Positions 1-11,190 of a DNA stretch of 64,000 nt are shown here, in pieces. The notes beneath the pieces are model-generated. The model saw only the letters and a program-made list of their open reading frames with translations. It had not been told where the DNA came from and ran no database searches. The translations under genes and the position numbers were made by a program. Source of the stretch: Usnea hakonensis (Eukaryota; Ascomycota; Lecanoromycetes; Lecanorales; Parmeliaceae); assembly GCA_013423325.1 (NCBI GenBank), contig BLJB01000227.1, positions 4,917-68,916 of the forward strand. The letters run 5' to 3'. Position 1 is the first letter of the stretch. The number at the start of each line of letters is the position of its first letter.

Positions 1-121
1 GCCCGGTAGCCCCCGTATAACAGCCCCGGGCTACATTGTTTCTTAATAGCGGGCACATGCGCACAACAGCCCGGGGCCCATTTGACCGTTAGTTGCGCCC
101 GGGGCCGTACCCCCCGAATTG
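1..121. other. GC-rich unmutated fragment at window edge
   Basis: Short GC-rich stretch with repeated CCCGGG-type words (AGCCCCGGGCT, CAGCCCGGGGCCC, GCGCCCGGGGCC). It contrasts sharply with the AT-rich block that begins at about 122. It has no reading frame of note. It may be part of an element that continues left of the window. Function unknown. Confidence 0.4.
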
Positions 122-1802
122 CCGATTAGTAAAGGGGAGGCTTATATAATAGGAGGTTCGATTATTATAGGATATTAAGGAAAGCTAAGAGCTCGGTTAC
201 TATTTAGATAAGGAGTAGTAAAATTAGACTTAATATATTCTTTAATAGAATAAGAGTATTAGGGATTAACTCTAACTATATATATAGATAGAGAAAGTAG
301 GATATTAAATATATTCTCCTCTTCTATTTAGAATTATATAGGAATAGATTATAGCTACTCGTAAAAGTAGGTACCGAGGATTTCTAGATAATACTAACTA
401 CGACTAAAGGGATTTAGATAGCGGTAAGATAGATAGTTAATTTAGACTAATTAAATAGTTTTAAGCTAGCTAGCGAATAACTTTAATAGTTAAGACTACC
501 CCTTAAGGTAGAGGAGACTATTAAGTCTAAAAAGGGCGTATAAAAAAAAGACTATATTAGCCCTTAGGGGCCGAGGCGGTTAAGGGAAATAAATATAAGG
601 ACTAAAAAAGTCGAGATATAGAAAAAGAAAGATATATAATAATATACTAGGACTTCTTAAAAGTATAATAGAGGGAAAATATATTATTTAGTTAAAGTTT
701 TTATTTAGAGGTTCGCCTTTAGGTTTTTTCGACGCCTAGCTCTACTAGCTTAGCGATAATAGTACCCTTATTAGCTTATATCAAGTAGCTAGTATAGGCG
801 TATAATACAATTAATTAATTAATTAAAGTCTAGAGATTATTTAAATTATATATTAAATTTAGTTTTACTAACCCTTTTAATAATATTATTAAAATCTATA
901 AGAAGCTCTAGAGTATATTCGATAATCTAGATTATATAAAGAATCTCTATTAATTTTATAATACTCTAGTAATAGAAAGTAAGCCTTTTTATAAATTCTT
1001 TATTAAATTTTACTCTTTAGCTAAAAATCTCGAGTATAATAAAAGTTAAATCTTATAAGATCTTAAAGAAAAGATCTCTAAATATCTTAATATATAGCTC
1101 GAATACTTCTATATTAATAAAGAGTTATTTACTATCGCGAAGGACTATCTTATTTAGATTAATAATACTTATTATATAATATAGCTAACCTCCGATAATA
1201 AAGAGCCTAAATAGAATAGGTCTCGAAAAATAAACTATAAATAATATAATTTTACTACTATCTACGTACTTATAGTTACTATTATTAATAATAGAAGTAC
1301 TATTAATAGGAAAAAGTCTTCTCTAAATTACTAGATATATAGATTATTAGAATATCTCGCTATTTTTTATAATAATAGTACTAAGCTATCTACTATATTA
1401 AAAGTTTAAATATCTACTAAGTCTTAACCCGCCTAGTCTATTAAGGTAAATAAGATTATTAATATTAATATTAAGGAACCCGAAAAGGAGCTATTTTCGA
1501 AGAATTTAAAAAACTAATTACCTCCCCTATTAGTATAATAGAGTAAAAGATAGTCTCTTTAAATATAATAATTATATAGGACTCGGCTTATGCCGAGCCT
1601 AATCTCTTTTTTAAGAAAGAGTTCGTTATTATAGAAATATTAGAATCCTAAAAAATACTTTTTATATTAAATCTACTTATTAATACTAGTTATAATACTT
1701 ACTCGATTATTAATATTAAGATCGCGGATAATATAATTAATTAATTAAAGATAGCTCTACTCCCTTTATTTAAATCTAAACTAGTTTATAAATATAATAA
1801 AA

Positions 1803-4057
1803 GGAGACAACCGTGGAGTTGACAGAAAAGGAGGTTAGGATAGCGATCTTCCGCCCAAAATAGGACAAGGCCCTAGGGATAGATAGGATACCGAATAGAT
1901 TCCTAAGGTTAGTCGCTAGTAAGGCCCTCCTATAGCTTACTAGGCTCTTTTAGGTATATATAGATCTAGGCTACTACCCGAAGGAGTTTAAAATTGCTAA
2001 TACGATAGTCCTCCGTAAACCGGGTAAAGATAACTATTTAGAATTAAAGTCGTATCGGCTAATCGCCCTACTAAGTATATTAGGGAAGGCTCTAGAGATA
2101 ATTATAGCTAAGAGACTTAGTAACTATATAGAGAAATATAATCTTCTCCCCTCGAAATAGATAGGCGTACGGAAAGATTAGTCTACCGAGATAGCTCTAG
2201 AAATAATAGTTAATATAGTATATATAATATAGAGTAGTAGTAAATAGTATATAGCTAGCCTACTCTCTCTAAATATAATAGGGGTATTTAATAATATATT
2301 CTATAAGTAGCTTCTCTATAATCTTAAATCTAAGGGGGTCTCCCTTTAGATAGTAAACTAGATATCGAGCTTCTTTATAGAAAGAGTAATATTAATAACG
2401 CTAGAATAGAAAATAAGCGAGATAAAATTAATAGAGATAGAGATTCTATAGGGGTCTCTAGTATCCCCTATATTATTCCTATTTTTTAATATACCGCTTA
2501 TTAAAGAGTATTCGAAGCTAAAGCTAAACCTCTAAGTTAGTAGCTTTATTAATAATATTTATTTATTAATATATAGAAAGAGTATAAAAACTAACTATAT
2601 AATATTTAAAATAGTTTACGAGGTATATCTAAAGTAGATAAAAATATATAGAGTAATTTTTACCCTTAAGAAATATAAGCTAGTCTATCTTATTAAAAGG
2701 CTAAAGCGCTTTAATATAAAAGCTATAGTAGATCTAGAAGCGATTATTATAGAGCTAAAAGATAGTATATAGATATTAGATCTATATATAGATAGAAAAT
2801 TAAGGTAAGGCCTCTATCTTAAGAAGATAAAGATTAAAATAGCGTCCTAATACCTTATACTGTTAATAACGATAGCCTCGATATAGGGAATAACTCTAAA
2901 CCGAGTACGTATAATATACTAGACTATAGTTCGACTAGTAATAATATACGTAGCGACTATCTAGTATAACCTAATAGATATATAAAGAGCGATAAAGATA
3001 CTAGAAAGATAGCTAGAGATAATCTAGAATAAGTATCTAAAATATATTTTAGAAATATATAAGATAATAAATACTAGGGAATTAGAGATAAAGATAGATA
3101 TTCCCTCTATATAGGTCTCTTTAGACCTAGCGGTCCTCTATTACTAAGCCCTTAGAGATATATATAAGGTTATAAAAATTAGAAATATATATATCTATAG
3201 AGTACTCTAAGGGAAGCGAGATTATAAGATAAAGGTACTATTAATACCTATAATAAAGAAGTATTTATAGGCTAAGGGTACCCTCCCTAGAGGAGAGTAG
3301 GAATAATATAATATAAGGAAAAGAGAAAGGAAGGAGATAAAGGCAATAAAAGGAAAAGTATAGGACTAAAATAATATAGCCTAATATACCCTATAGAAAG
3401 ACTATTATATAGGTATACCTAAAAATAAAAGGATACTAGCTTAGAGTTCTAAGGACTAGAAAATAAAAAGAATACTTTATTATAATTTTATAAAAGTCGA
3501 AAGCTCTACCTTAATCTAGATATAAATAGAGAAGATCGGGCTAGTATAATTCCTTTTTTATTATAAGATCCTAAATATCTATATAGCTAGCTATAAATAT
3601 AACTAGTTAAAATAGAATACTAAATATATCCTTATCTTTTATTTAAGACTAGAATAATTTAGATTAGTATTTCTAGAGTCCGCGGGAATTAATATTCTAT
3701 AGAGAATACTAATTATTTTAAGAGAGGCGAGGGTATTAACTAGATAACTAATTTAATCCGGTTTTTTAGACTAGTATTCTCTAGTAAAAAACTAGTTATA
3801 TAAGGGTAGAGTAATCTAAAGGATACTAATATTAATAGAAAGGGGGTAAAGGAATATAAGCGTAAAAGATATTAAGCGATAATAGTCGAAAATAGTATAT
3901 AAATTTAAAATAGTAAAGATAAATAGGAGTACGATAAGGTTTTTTACTCTAGTAGTAGTAATACTATAAAGGTTTCCTTTATATTATTACTATAGAGCTT
4001 CCCGTAATTATCTTTTATATAGTTAGATAGACACGAGTATGAATTCCAATCTAATCC
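1803..4057 (+). mobile_element. 5'-truncated, RIP-destroyed Tad-like LINE (copy A)
   Basis: Encodes the reverse transcriptase and C-terminal part of a Tad-type non-LTR retrotransposon in one + frame with RIP-type stops (for example the segment KPGKDNYLELKSYRLIALLS near 2020-2070). It is flanked by a 13-bp target-site duplication AAATATAATAAAA at 1790-1802 and 4058-4070, which defines both ends. The 3' end reads GAATTCCAATCTA and has no poly-A, like copy B. The 5' truncation removes ORF1 and the endonuclease. The copy lies in the protease region of Gypsy-1. Its first 50 bases still contain CpA and TpG, unlike the rest. Confidence 0.85.
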
Positions 4058-4070
4058 AAATATAATAAAA

Positions 4071-7000
4071 TTATTCGGGATAAGTCTATTATTTATATAA
4101 TTACCCTAATCTTTAATTTTAAAGATTATTATAAATATCTATTCCCTATACTTATTATAGATTATAAATAAGATACTATCCTTAATAAGCTATAGATAAA
4201 TAAGTATAAGATAACCCTTAATATAATAAAGAATATTATTAATTTCCCCTCTAATATCTCTATCTATAATATTAAATCTTAGATACTACTTTTAATAATA
4301 TCTATCTATTTAATATTAAAGTTAATAGTACCTATCTATAAGAAATCTTTTTAAGAATTAATATTAAAGCTTTTTATAGAAGCCCCTAAATTACTATTAC
4401 GCCCTAATAAAGATAATTCTATAATTAACTTCCTTTATATCGAAGTCGTAATATATAGTACTTTTATATATAATTATAATATTTAAACCTTTACTATATT
4501 AATATATAATATTAATAGAGAACTAAGATATAATATTAACTTCTATATAAAAGCCCTTTATATTAATTTAGTTAATATTATATAAAAAGATATTCTACGC
4601 TAACTATCTAAAGAATATTACGAGATTATTAATATTTTTAATTAGAGTAAAGTCGATAAGCTACCTCTTTATTAGCTAGCGGATTATAAGATTAAACTTT
4701 TATTTAAAAATAAATTATTAAAGAGTTACCCTTATTCTATATCGGCTTTTAAGCTCTAGAAAATTAAGAAGTATCTTAAAAAGAACTTTTTTAAAGGCTT
4801 TATTATTTTAAGCTAAATACTTTACTTCTTATTAATTCTATTTATATTAAAAAAGAACGATAATCTATAATTCTATATTAACTATTAGAAGCTAAATATA
4901 TTTATTAAAAGGAATTACTATCCGCTACCCCTAATTAAAAAAGTTATTAGAAAGCTCTAAAGATATAAGTACCTAATAAAGCTTAATATTATCTTAATAT
5001 TTAATAAACTCTATATATCTCTTAATAGTAAAGACTTAATAATATTTATAACTACCCTTAATATCTATAAATATCGTATACTTTTATTTAGTCTAATTAA
5101 CGGTCCCTCCTTATTCTAGTAATATATTAATAATATATTATTTAAGTTCTTAGACGACTTCTATTAAGCGTACCTAGATAATATCTTAATTTATAGTAAG
5201 ATAAAAAAGGAATATTATAAGTATATTACTAAAATCTTAAATAAACTCTATAATACTAGCCTCTAAATTAATATTAAAAAATACGAGTTTAATATTATAG
5301 AGATTATATTCCTTAGTATTATTATTTTAGAATAAGGACTCTAAATAGACCCGTTAAAGATTTAAGCTATAATTAATTAGAAATAATTTATTAATCTTAA
5401 AAAGAGCTAAGCTTTTATAGGCTTTATAAATTTCTACTACTACTTTATATATAACTTTTTAAAGATTATAAAGCTACTTGTTAATCTTATATATAAAAAT
5501 AAACCTTTCGTATAGTTAGAAGCTTATATATAAATATTTAAGATACTAAAAGCTATAGTAATCTCTACTTTAGTATTATAATATTTTAACCTATAGAAGT
5601 AAGTAATCCTAAAGACTAACGCTTCTAACTTTATTACTAGAGATCTACTATCTTAGTTTAATAATAATAGAATTCTATATTCTATTATATATTATAATAA
5701 GAGTATAATTATTACTAAGTATAATTATTATATTTATAATAAAGAACTTCTTACTATTATAAGATATTTTGAATAATAGTATCCTAAACTAGAATTTACT
5801 AAGCTTCTAATTTAAATCTTTATTAATTATTAAGCCTTAATAACCTTTATAACTACTAAAGACTTAAGTTATTAATAGGTATAATATCTAGATATCTTAT
5901 TTGAGTTTAACTTTTAGATTATTTTCTACCCCGATAAGTATAATAAAAAGGCTAACGCCCTAATATATATATCTAGCTTAATATCGACTAATAAGGCCGA
6001 CCTAAGATTATAGTAATAATAATAGATTATATTAATTTCTAATTATATTAATATTAGCTATACTTCTAAAGGTAATTTTATATTTAAAAAAATTATAGTT
6101 ATAAATAAGATAAATATTATTTATACGAAGTACTATAATATAATTATTATAAATAAGATAATTTTATATAAAATTTGTCTAAAAGATTACTAGATAATTA
6201 ATAGGGTTCTCTATAAGACCGGTCTTCTTTAGGTACTAGAGAGATTATAAATAGATCTCCTTAAAGAAATCTATAACTAATATTTAACTAATTATCTAGG
6301 ATAATAGTATATAGTCGAATTACTCTATTAGTACTATTACTAGCCCGGTTATATTATAATTATTAAATAGTTTATAAGGAACTACGCGCGCTATTATTAT
6401 AATAAAGTAATATATTAGAAGAAACGCGATCTCCTTTAACCCCTACTAATCCCCTAAAAGAGGTAGTAGAATATAATAATAGACTTTATTATAGATCTTC
6501 CTTTATTCGAAGATTTTAATACTATTTATATTCTAGTTAACTATCTTATTAAGAAATAATACTATATTCTTTACTATTCTAGTAATAGCGGTACCTCTAT
6601 AGAGGAAATAGTTTAAATACTAATATAAAATATCTTCTATTTATATAAACTTTCGCTATTAGTTATTTCTAATTATAGATCTTAGTTTATATCTATTATT
6701 TAAAAAGCTATATATAAACGCTTAGGGATCTAATCTAATTTATTAATAATATACTACTCTAAAATTAATAGTTAGTTTAAAAGGGCTAATTAAAAGATTA
6801 AAAAAGGTCTATATATATATTATAATTATATATAGGACGACTAGACTAAATAGGTTCTAATAGTTAAATTTAATAATAATAGTAATCTTAGTATAGCTAC
6901 TAGTATAACCCCGTTCTATATAAATAAGGGCTTTTACCCCTAGATAAGTTTCTCGCCTAATACGATAAATTATAAATCTACTCGTAAATATCTATAGGCT

Positions 7001-7760
7001 AAAACTATTAAGGATATTATTATTAGAATAGAAGAGATTACTAATTTTAATTAAGCTATAATTACTATTAGCTAGATAAGTATAAAGCTCTAAACTAATA
7101 AATACCGCTAAGAGTCTCTATTTAAAAAAGGCGATCTTATTATATTATCTATTAAGAATATTAAGATAATACGCCCTTATAAAGATCTTAATCTTAAGTA
7201 ATTAAGCCTATTTAAGATCTTTATTTAAATTAGTATATTATATTATCTAGATCTCCCTATAAGTATAAATCGCTTAGGTATAATTTTCTACTTTTTACTA
7301 TTTACTCTATATCTAAATAATTCTCTTTCTAGCTAAATTATCCCCCTACCTAATTTAATTATACTTAATAAACTATTAGAATATAAGGTAGATAATTTAC
7401 TAGACTCCTATATATACTATAGCCGCCTATAATATTAAGTTAAGTAGTTAGATATAAATAATAATAATACGTAGTACTATATTAATATCGGAGAATTTAA
7501 TAATATTATTAATATAGCTAAAGATTTCTTTAAAAAGTACCTCGAGATACTTAGAAACCTAGATCGGATTATCTATACCTCTACTAATATAACTAATTAA
7601 GATCGTAAAAAAGCCTTTACTACTATAGCTAATAGTACCCCGAATAAGTTTTCTACTAAAGCGATAAACCCCTCTAAATTAGTATCGATTAATTCTACTA
7701 TCCGCCGAAGCGAGCGCCTACGTAACTACTAGAGTTTAATTATATATACTCTATTAACCT
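4071..7760 (+). pseudogene. Degraded gypsy Pol (protease end, RT, RNase H, integrase, chromodomain)
   Basis: One continuous + frame, broken only by RIP-type stops, carries recognisable gypsy Pol landmarks. The RT catalytic box reads as AYLDNILIYS near 5170-5200 (normally YxDD, so the second Asp has become Asn by G-to-A). Downstream are the segment that follows RT in gypsy elements (FIGFINFYYYFI near 5415) and a KTNAS.. RNase H motif near 5620. The integrase core has an IIDFIIDLP-like first catalytic Asp near 6480. The C-terminus matches the chromodomain pattern (VDNLLDS followed by a G/S-R-LQY-VK pattern). Loss of the YxDD Asp and dozens of nonsense codons exclude function. Confidence 0.8.
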
Positions 7761-8440
7761 CGATATCTCTAGGCTTTAATCCCCTTAGTCGTATAAGCCC
7801 CTATTAGAGTAATTAATTATATATATAATTCGGCCCGAACTAGGCCTTATAGAAGTATATATATAACTAGAAGAATATTTACTAATCGAAATATTACCTC
7901 TATATATATCTATCGATCTTATTTTAGTTAAAATTTAGTATATACTCGCTATATTATATAAAATTTTTTTAAAATACTATATTTTTATAAAATATAGAAT
8001 TTTTATATAGTGAACTAAGGCGGAAATAAATATTAAAGTATAATTTAGCTATTTTTAAAAAATTGTCGATCTTATAGAAATCTAATAATTTATCTTAATT
8101 ACCCTATATTCGGATTTTATCTAATTTATCTAGATTTCGCGTTAACTTAATTAGAGTTTTTCGATCTTCTAACTTTAAAATTTAATAACTTTTAGATTTA
8201 ATTATTTCGCTAAAAAAAGTTAAGTTCGATTTTTTTACCTTAGCTACCCAAAGGTTATTTTTATAGTTATAACCTAGAGGTTATTTTTACTCTTATAACC
8301 CGGAGTTTAAAATTTACCTTAACTATCTAGATATTAAATTTTATCTTAGTTATTTAGATTTTAATTTCTTTACTTCTATTACCCTAAGTTTAAATTTTTA
8401 ATAAAGACTTAAGATAAGTCTTTTTTAGGGGGGGGGGTAA

Positions 8441-8585
8441 TATTAGGATACGTAATACGTCTTAGCGCTAGCCTAAAGAGATCTCTACTTAAGGCGAACT
8501 TTTTATATCTTAGATATTCTTTCCTTAGATTTAATATCTTATTACTATATCTACGTTACACTTTAAGTCCGTATCGATCCTAACA
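8441..8585 (+). repeat. 3' LTR of Gypsy-1
   Basis: Starts TATTAGGA right after the G-rich tract and ends TCCTAACA. The ends form the inverted repeat TGTTAGGA/TCCTAACA if the second base is read as a G-to-A RIP change. The length is 145 bp. I found no matching copy at the left end of the window. Confidence 0.6.
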
Positions 8586-9153
8586 ATAATAATCTTTAAA
8601 GATATATTTAGATCTTACTATAATACTTCTATATTTATTTAATATAGATCTAGAATAGATAGATATATATATATAGATAGAGGTAAGTAAATAAAAAAGA
8701 TTATAATATAATAAAGAAGATTCTAAAAAAGATAAATTAATTAAAAAGTTACTATTAGTATAAATTACTCTATTTATATACTTTTAGAAAAATATAATCT
8801 TCTAATCCTCTTATTATAACTATTCTATTAAATCTATATACTAAAAAAATATTAAAACTAGTTATATAATATAATATTCGAAATTATTAACCTCTAGTCT
8901 TACTATAGCGAGTATTATAGATAGTAGAGAAAATAAGTATAACTATATAAAAATATTAGATAAGTTATACTAAGAAGATATATAGATTTATATAGTATCT
9001 ATACTAAAAATAAGGTACCTCGGTAGCGCGATTATAGTCTACCCGAATATTATCCGATAGGTACGGTACGGTCGAAGTGTACGCTCCGAAGACTTCCCGA
9101 CAATACACTTCTCACCGGGAAAAAAATTTCATCTAACCTAATAGCCATTCATC
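8586..9153. other. RIP-affected intergenic region and promoter of the kinase-like gene
   Basis: AT-rich and CpA-depleted up to about 9000, then a sharp return to normal composition by about 9100. No reading frame is seen. The last 60 bases, with the CACCGGGAAA segment and a CATC start context, are the presumed promoter and leader of the gene at 9154. Confidence 0.5.
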
Positions 9154-10314
9154 ATGGGCAAAGATCCCCAAAGCTACATATCAACCCATCCCAATTGGAA
9201 AAAACCTCCTTTTCCATATACAACAGGTGTAAAGATAAAAATCACCGCTCATGAGCCACCCTCGCCACCCCCTCCACGCCGAGACATCAGTTGGGCGGAC
9301 GTCGAAGAGTGGCGAGACTTCAGTCCTGTGACGCGCTGCTTGAAGCATCCTCCGCCCCCTGGCATCGACCTTTCAAGTTCCGCAGTCCTTGAGATCCAAA
9401 GCCCCGTTCAAGCATATAATGGTCTCCGCTCCCAGCTTGTCCGCGTCCAGGTAAAAGCAGCCGGCGACGACGAGGACAGTAAAAACGCACTTAGCAAACT
9501 TCCCCCTCCCAATAGCAGTACTCAAATTATCGCCAAATTCTACGACCCACTCTACGACGATCACGACCAAAGCGACGGCGATGTCTTCAAACTCATCGAC
9601 TCTACTTATCCCACCGAAGCCGGCGCCTACGCCAAACTTTCGAGGATTCAGGGTACGGTAATCCCCCATTTTTACGGCAGCTTCACCTGCTCGTTTCCCG
9701 TCACGGCCGGTGAAGCTGAAGACAAAGACGAGAACAAAGAAGAAGGAAAGGGAGCGGTAGAAGGGGTCCGGCACGTCAGACTAATCCTGATAGAAGAGAT
9801 CCCCGGGCGAAGCATGTACAGCCTGGACCCGCGCTCGCTGGACGTGGCACAGCGGCAAACGATCTTGGGCGCCATCATCGACGCTGAGACCGCCGTGTTC
9901 ACAGAGAACATTAGGCTGAATGATGTTGCGCCTAGGAACACAATCATACGGTTCCAGCAGCCGCCGAGCACGGTCGATAACAAGCGACGGACTCGGTCAT
10001 CGACTAAGAATCAGACAGCAGGGGACGAGTCGCAGCAACAGCTCCGCTTCGACGCGGTCGTGCTAGTGGACTTCGATATCGCGGATCTAGGGCGCCAGAT
10101 CCCGGTCCTGCTTCAGCATTTTGGGGAGGCGCGGTATATGCCGGGAGTATATATATCGCCGTTGTTGAGGTGGGCCGAGTATCATGGGATGTCGGCGCTC
10201 GAAGATTGGACTGAGGGATGGGATTGGAAGGACTGGATCAGTGAACGGTATGATGGGGATAGGCCGGGCGTTACGGAGGCAATGAAGAAAGTCTGGAGGG
10301 ATGGAGTTGCGTAG
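9154..10314 (+). CDS. Fungal protein-kinase-like domain protein
   Basis: Single-exon gene of 386 residues with an ATG start (TTCATCATGG). It resembles the lineage-expanded fungal protein-kinase-like family. It has a lysine-strand-like AKFYDPLY (about residue 128), a helix with Glu in TEAGAYAKLSRIQG (about 155-168) followed by PHFYGSF, and a hinge-like LILIEEIPG (about 210). The catalytic-loop equivalent is LNDVAPRN (about 256-263) and the metal-binding equivalent is VLVDFDIA (about 304-311). The HRD histidine is replaced and DFG reads DFD, as in many fungal kinase-like proteins, so whether it phosphorylates protein is open. An acidic/Lys stretch around residues 190-200 is probably a loop. It sits next to a RIP block but is intact. 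Confidence 0.8.
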   Translation: MGKDPQSYISTHPNWKKPPFPYTTGVKIKITAHEPPSPPPPRRDISWADVEEWRDFSPVTRCLKHPPPPGIDLSSSAVLEIQSPVQAYNGLRSQLVRVQVKAAGDDEDSKNALSKLPPPNSSTQIIAKFYDPLYDDHDQSDGDVFKLIDSTYPTEAGAYAKLSRIQGTVIPHFYGSFTCSFPVTAGEAEDKDENKEEGKGAVEGVRHVRLILIEEIPGRSMYSLDPRSLDVAQRQTILGAIIDAETAVFTENIRLNDVAPRNTIIRFQQPPSTVDNKRRTRSSTKNQTAGDESQQQLRFDAVVLVDFDIADLGRQIPVLLQHFGEARYMPGVYISPLLRWAEYHGMSALEDWTEGWDWKDWISERYDGDRPGVTEAMKKVWRDGVA

Positions 10315-11190
10315 TCTAGAATGATGCCGGTGCTGCGATGAGTATGAAAGAACATGGATAGTGGCGGAGAAGGGAGGGTAGGAATTGGGGTTTGGTGGTA
10401 ATGTTCTAGGGGACAGTTCGAGCAGGAGCGAATGATGATGATGACATACGCAGATTGATAACTCAAGAACGGCAACGATGTTATAGAGGAGTTTGGTTAC
10501 AAGTTTGATTTCCTCTTTCACCTCTCTGCGAGGTCCCCTTCGTAAAGTGTGATTATAGACGCGGGTTTAATGGTAAAAAGTTTAAAATTGGCAACAAGTG
10601 AGTGGCTACGACATTTTCCTTGATGATCTATATTGAACATGATTCTCCACCTCAACATTTTCTAAAGACGGCCCATGAGACAGAAAGAATCAAAAATGCT
10701 GCAAGGCTGACCTGTACCCAAACCTCTCCTCAAACATAACTTGGACGCCTTTGGATTGGTAAGTCCCCATTTTGAGCTAGGCGCTAAACTCGTCTTCCTT
10801 CCGTCTTACTTCTTTCCTTCGTCCTTGTCCCCTGAGCTTTCCGGCCCCTCCTCACTTTTTACGCTCCCTCCTCCTCTTCCGGCGCCTCCACCTCCTGCGG
10901 CCCCCCCTCCTCTTGTACCACTCCCTCGTCCCCTACTACCTTCGCCTCCCGTCCGTGACCTGTCTGGTAGGCTTTTCCCACCAGCTGGTTTATCGGATGG
11001 AGACTGGGTTGCTCCAGGGGTTGCTGACCGGCTCGAACTCCTTAAGACTCTATCGGAAGTACCTATCCCTTATCAGTCGTACGATAGATAAGCAGGGCTG
11101 TTTGCTCACCAGTCTTGACTTTTGGCCGTGCTAGGTTCTTGTCTGCTAGGTTCTTGTCGCTAGCGTTTCCATCGTCATCAAAAGTTGGGG
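10315..11190. other. Intergenic region with a pyrimidine-rich tract
   Basis: Lies between two convergent genes. The stretch 10800-10960 is strongly C/T-rich. It contains short open frames, but none begins with a convincing ATG in coding-like sequence, so I call no gene here. Confidence 0.5.

Larger units (their letters stand above)
122..8585 (+). mobile_element. RIP-destroyed Ty3/gypsy chromovirus (Gypsy-1), interrupted by a LINE
   Basis: Very AT-rich block that, read on the + strand and ignoring TAG/TAA codons, encodes a gypsy-type Gag-Pol. The order is a Gag-like region (about 790-1560), protease (about 1570-1789, continuing after the LINE at 4071), reverse transcriptase (about 4650-5300), RNase H (about 5550-5990), integrase (about 6150-6900) and a C-terminal chromodomain (about 7385-7560). 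A G-rich polypurine tract at about 8428-8437 precedes a 3' LTR. No 5' LTR is visible, so the left end is either outside the window or lost. Stops are almost all TAG or TAA, as expected from C-to-T changes in CAG, CAA and TGG codons. The element is dead. The protease frame resumes exactly after the LINE copy at 1803-4057, so this element is older than that insertion. Confidence 0.85.

Noticed and set aside
122..8585. Numerous short frames and possible tRNA-like B boxes (GGTTCGA) in AT-rich DNA
   Set aside because: No cloverleaf could be folded around them by eye; they are isolated matches. No tRNA or rRNA gene was found in the window.
10741..11134. Two overlapping + frames in a C/T-rich tract
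   Set aside because: The first starts at TTG, and both encode Pro/Leu/Ser-rich peptides expected by chance in a pyrimidine tract.
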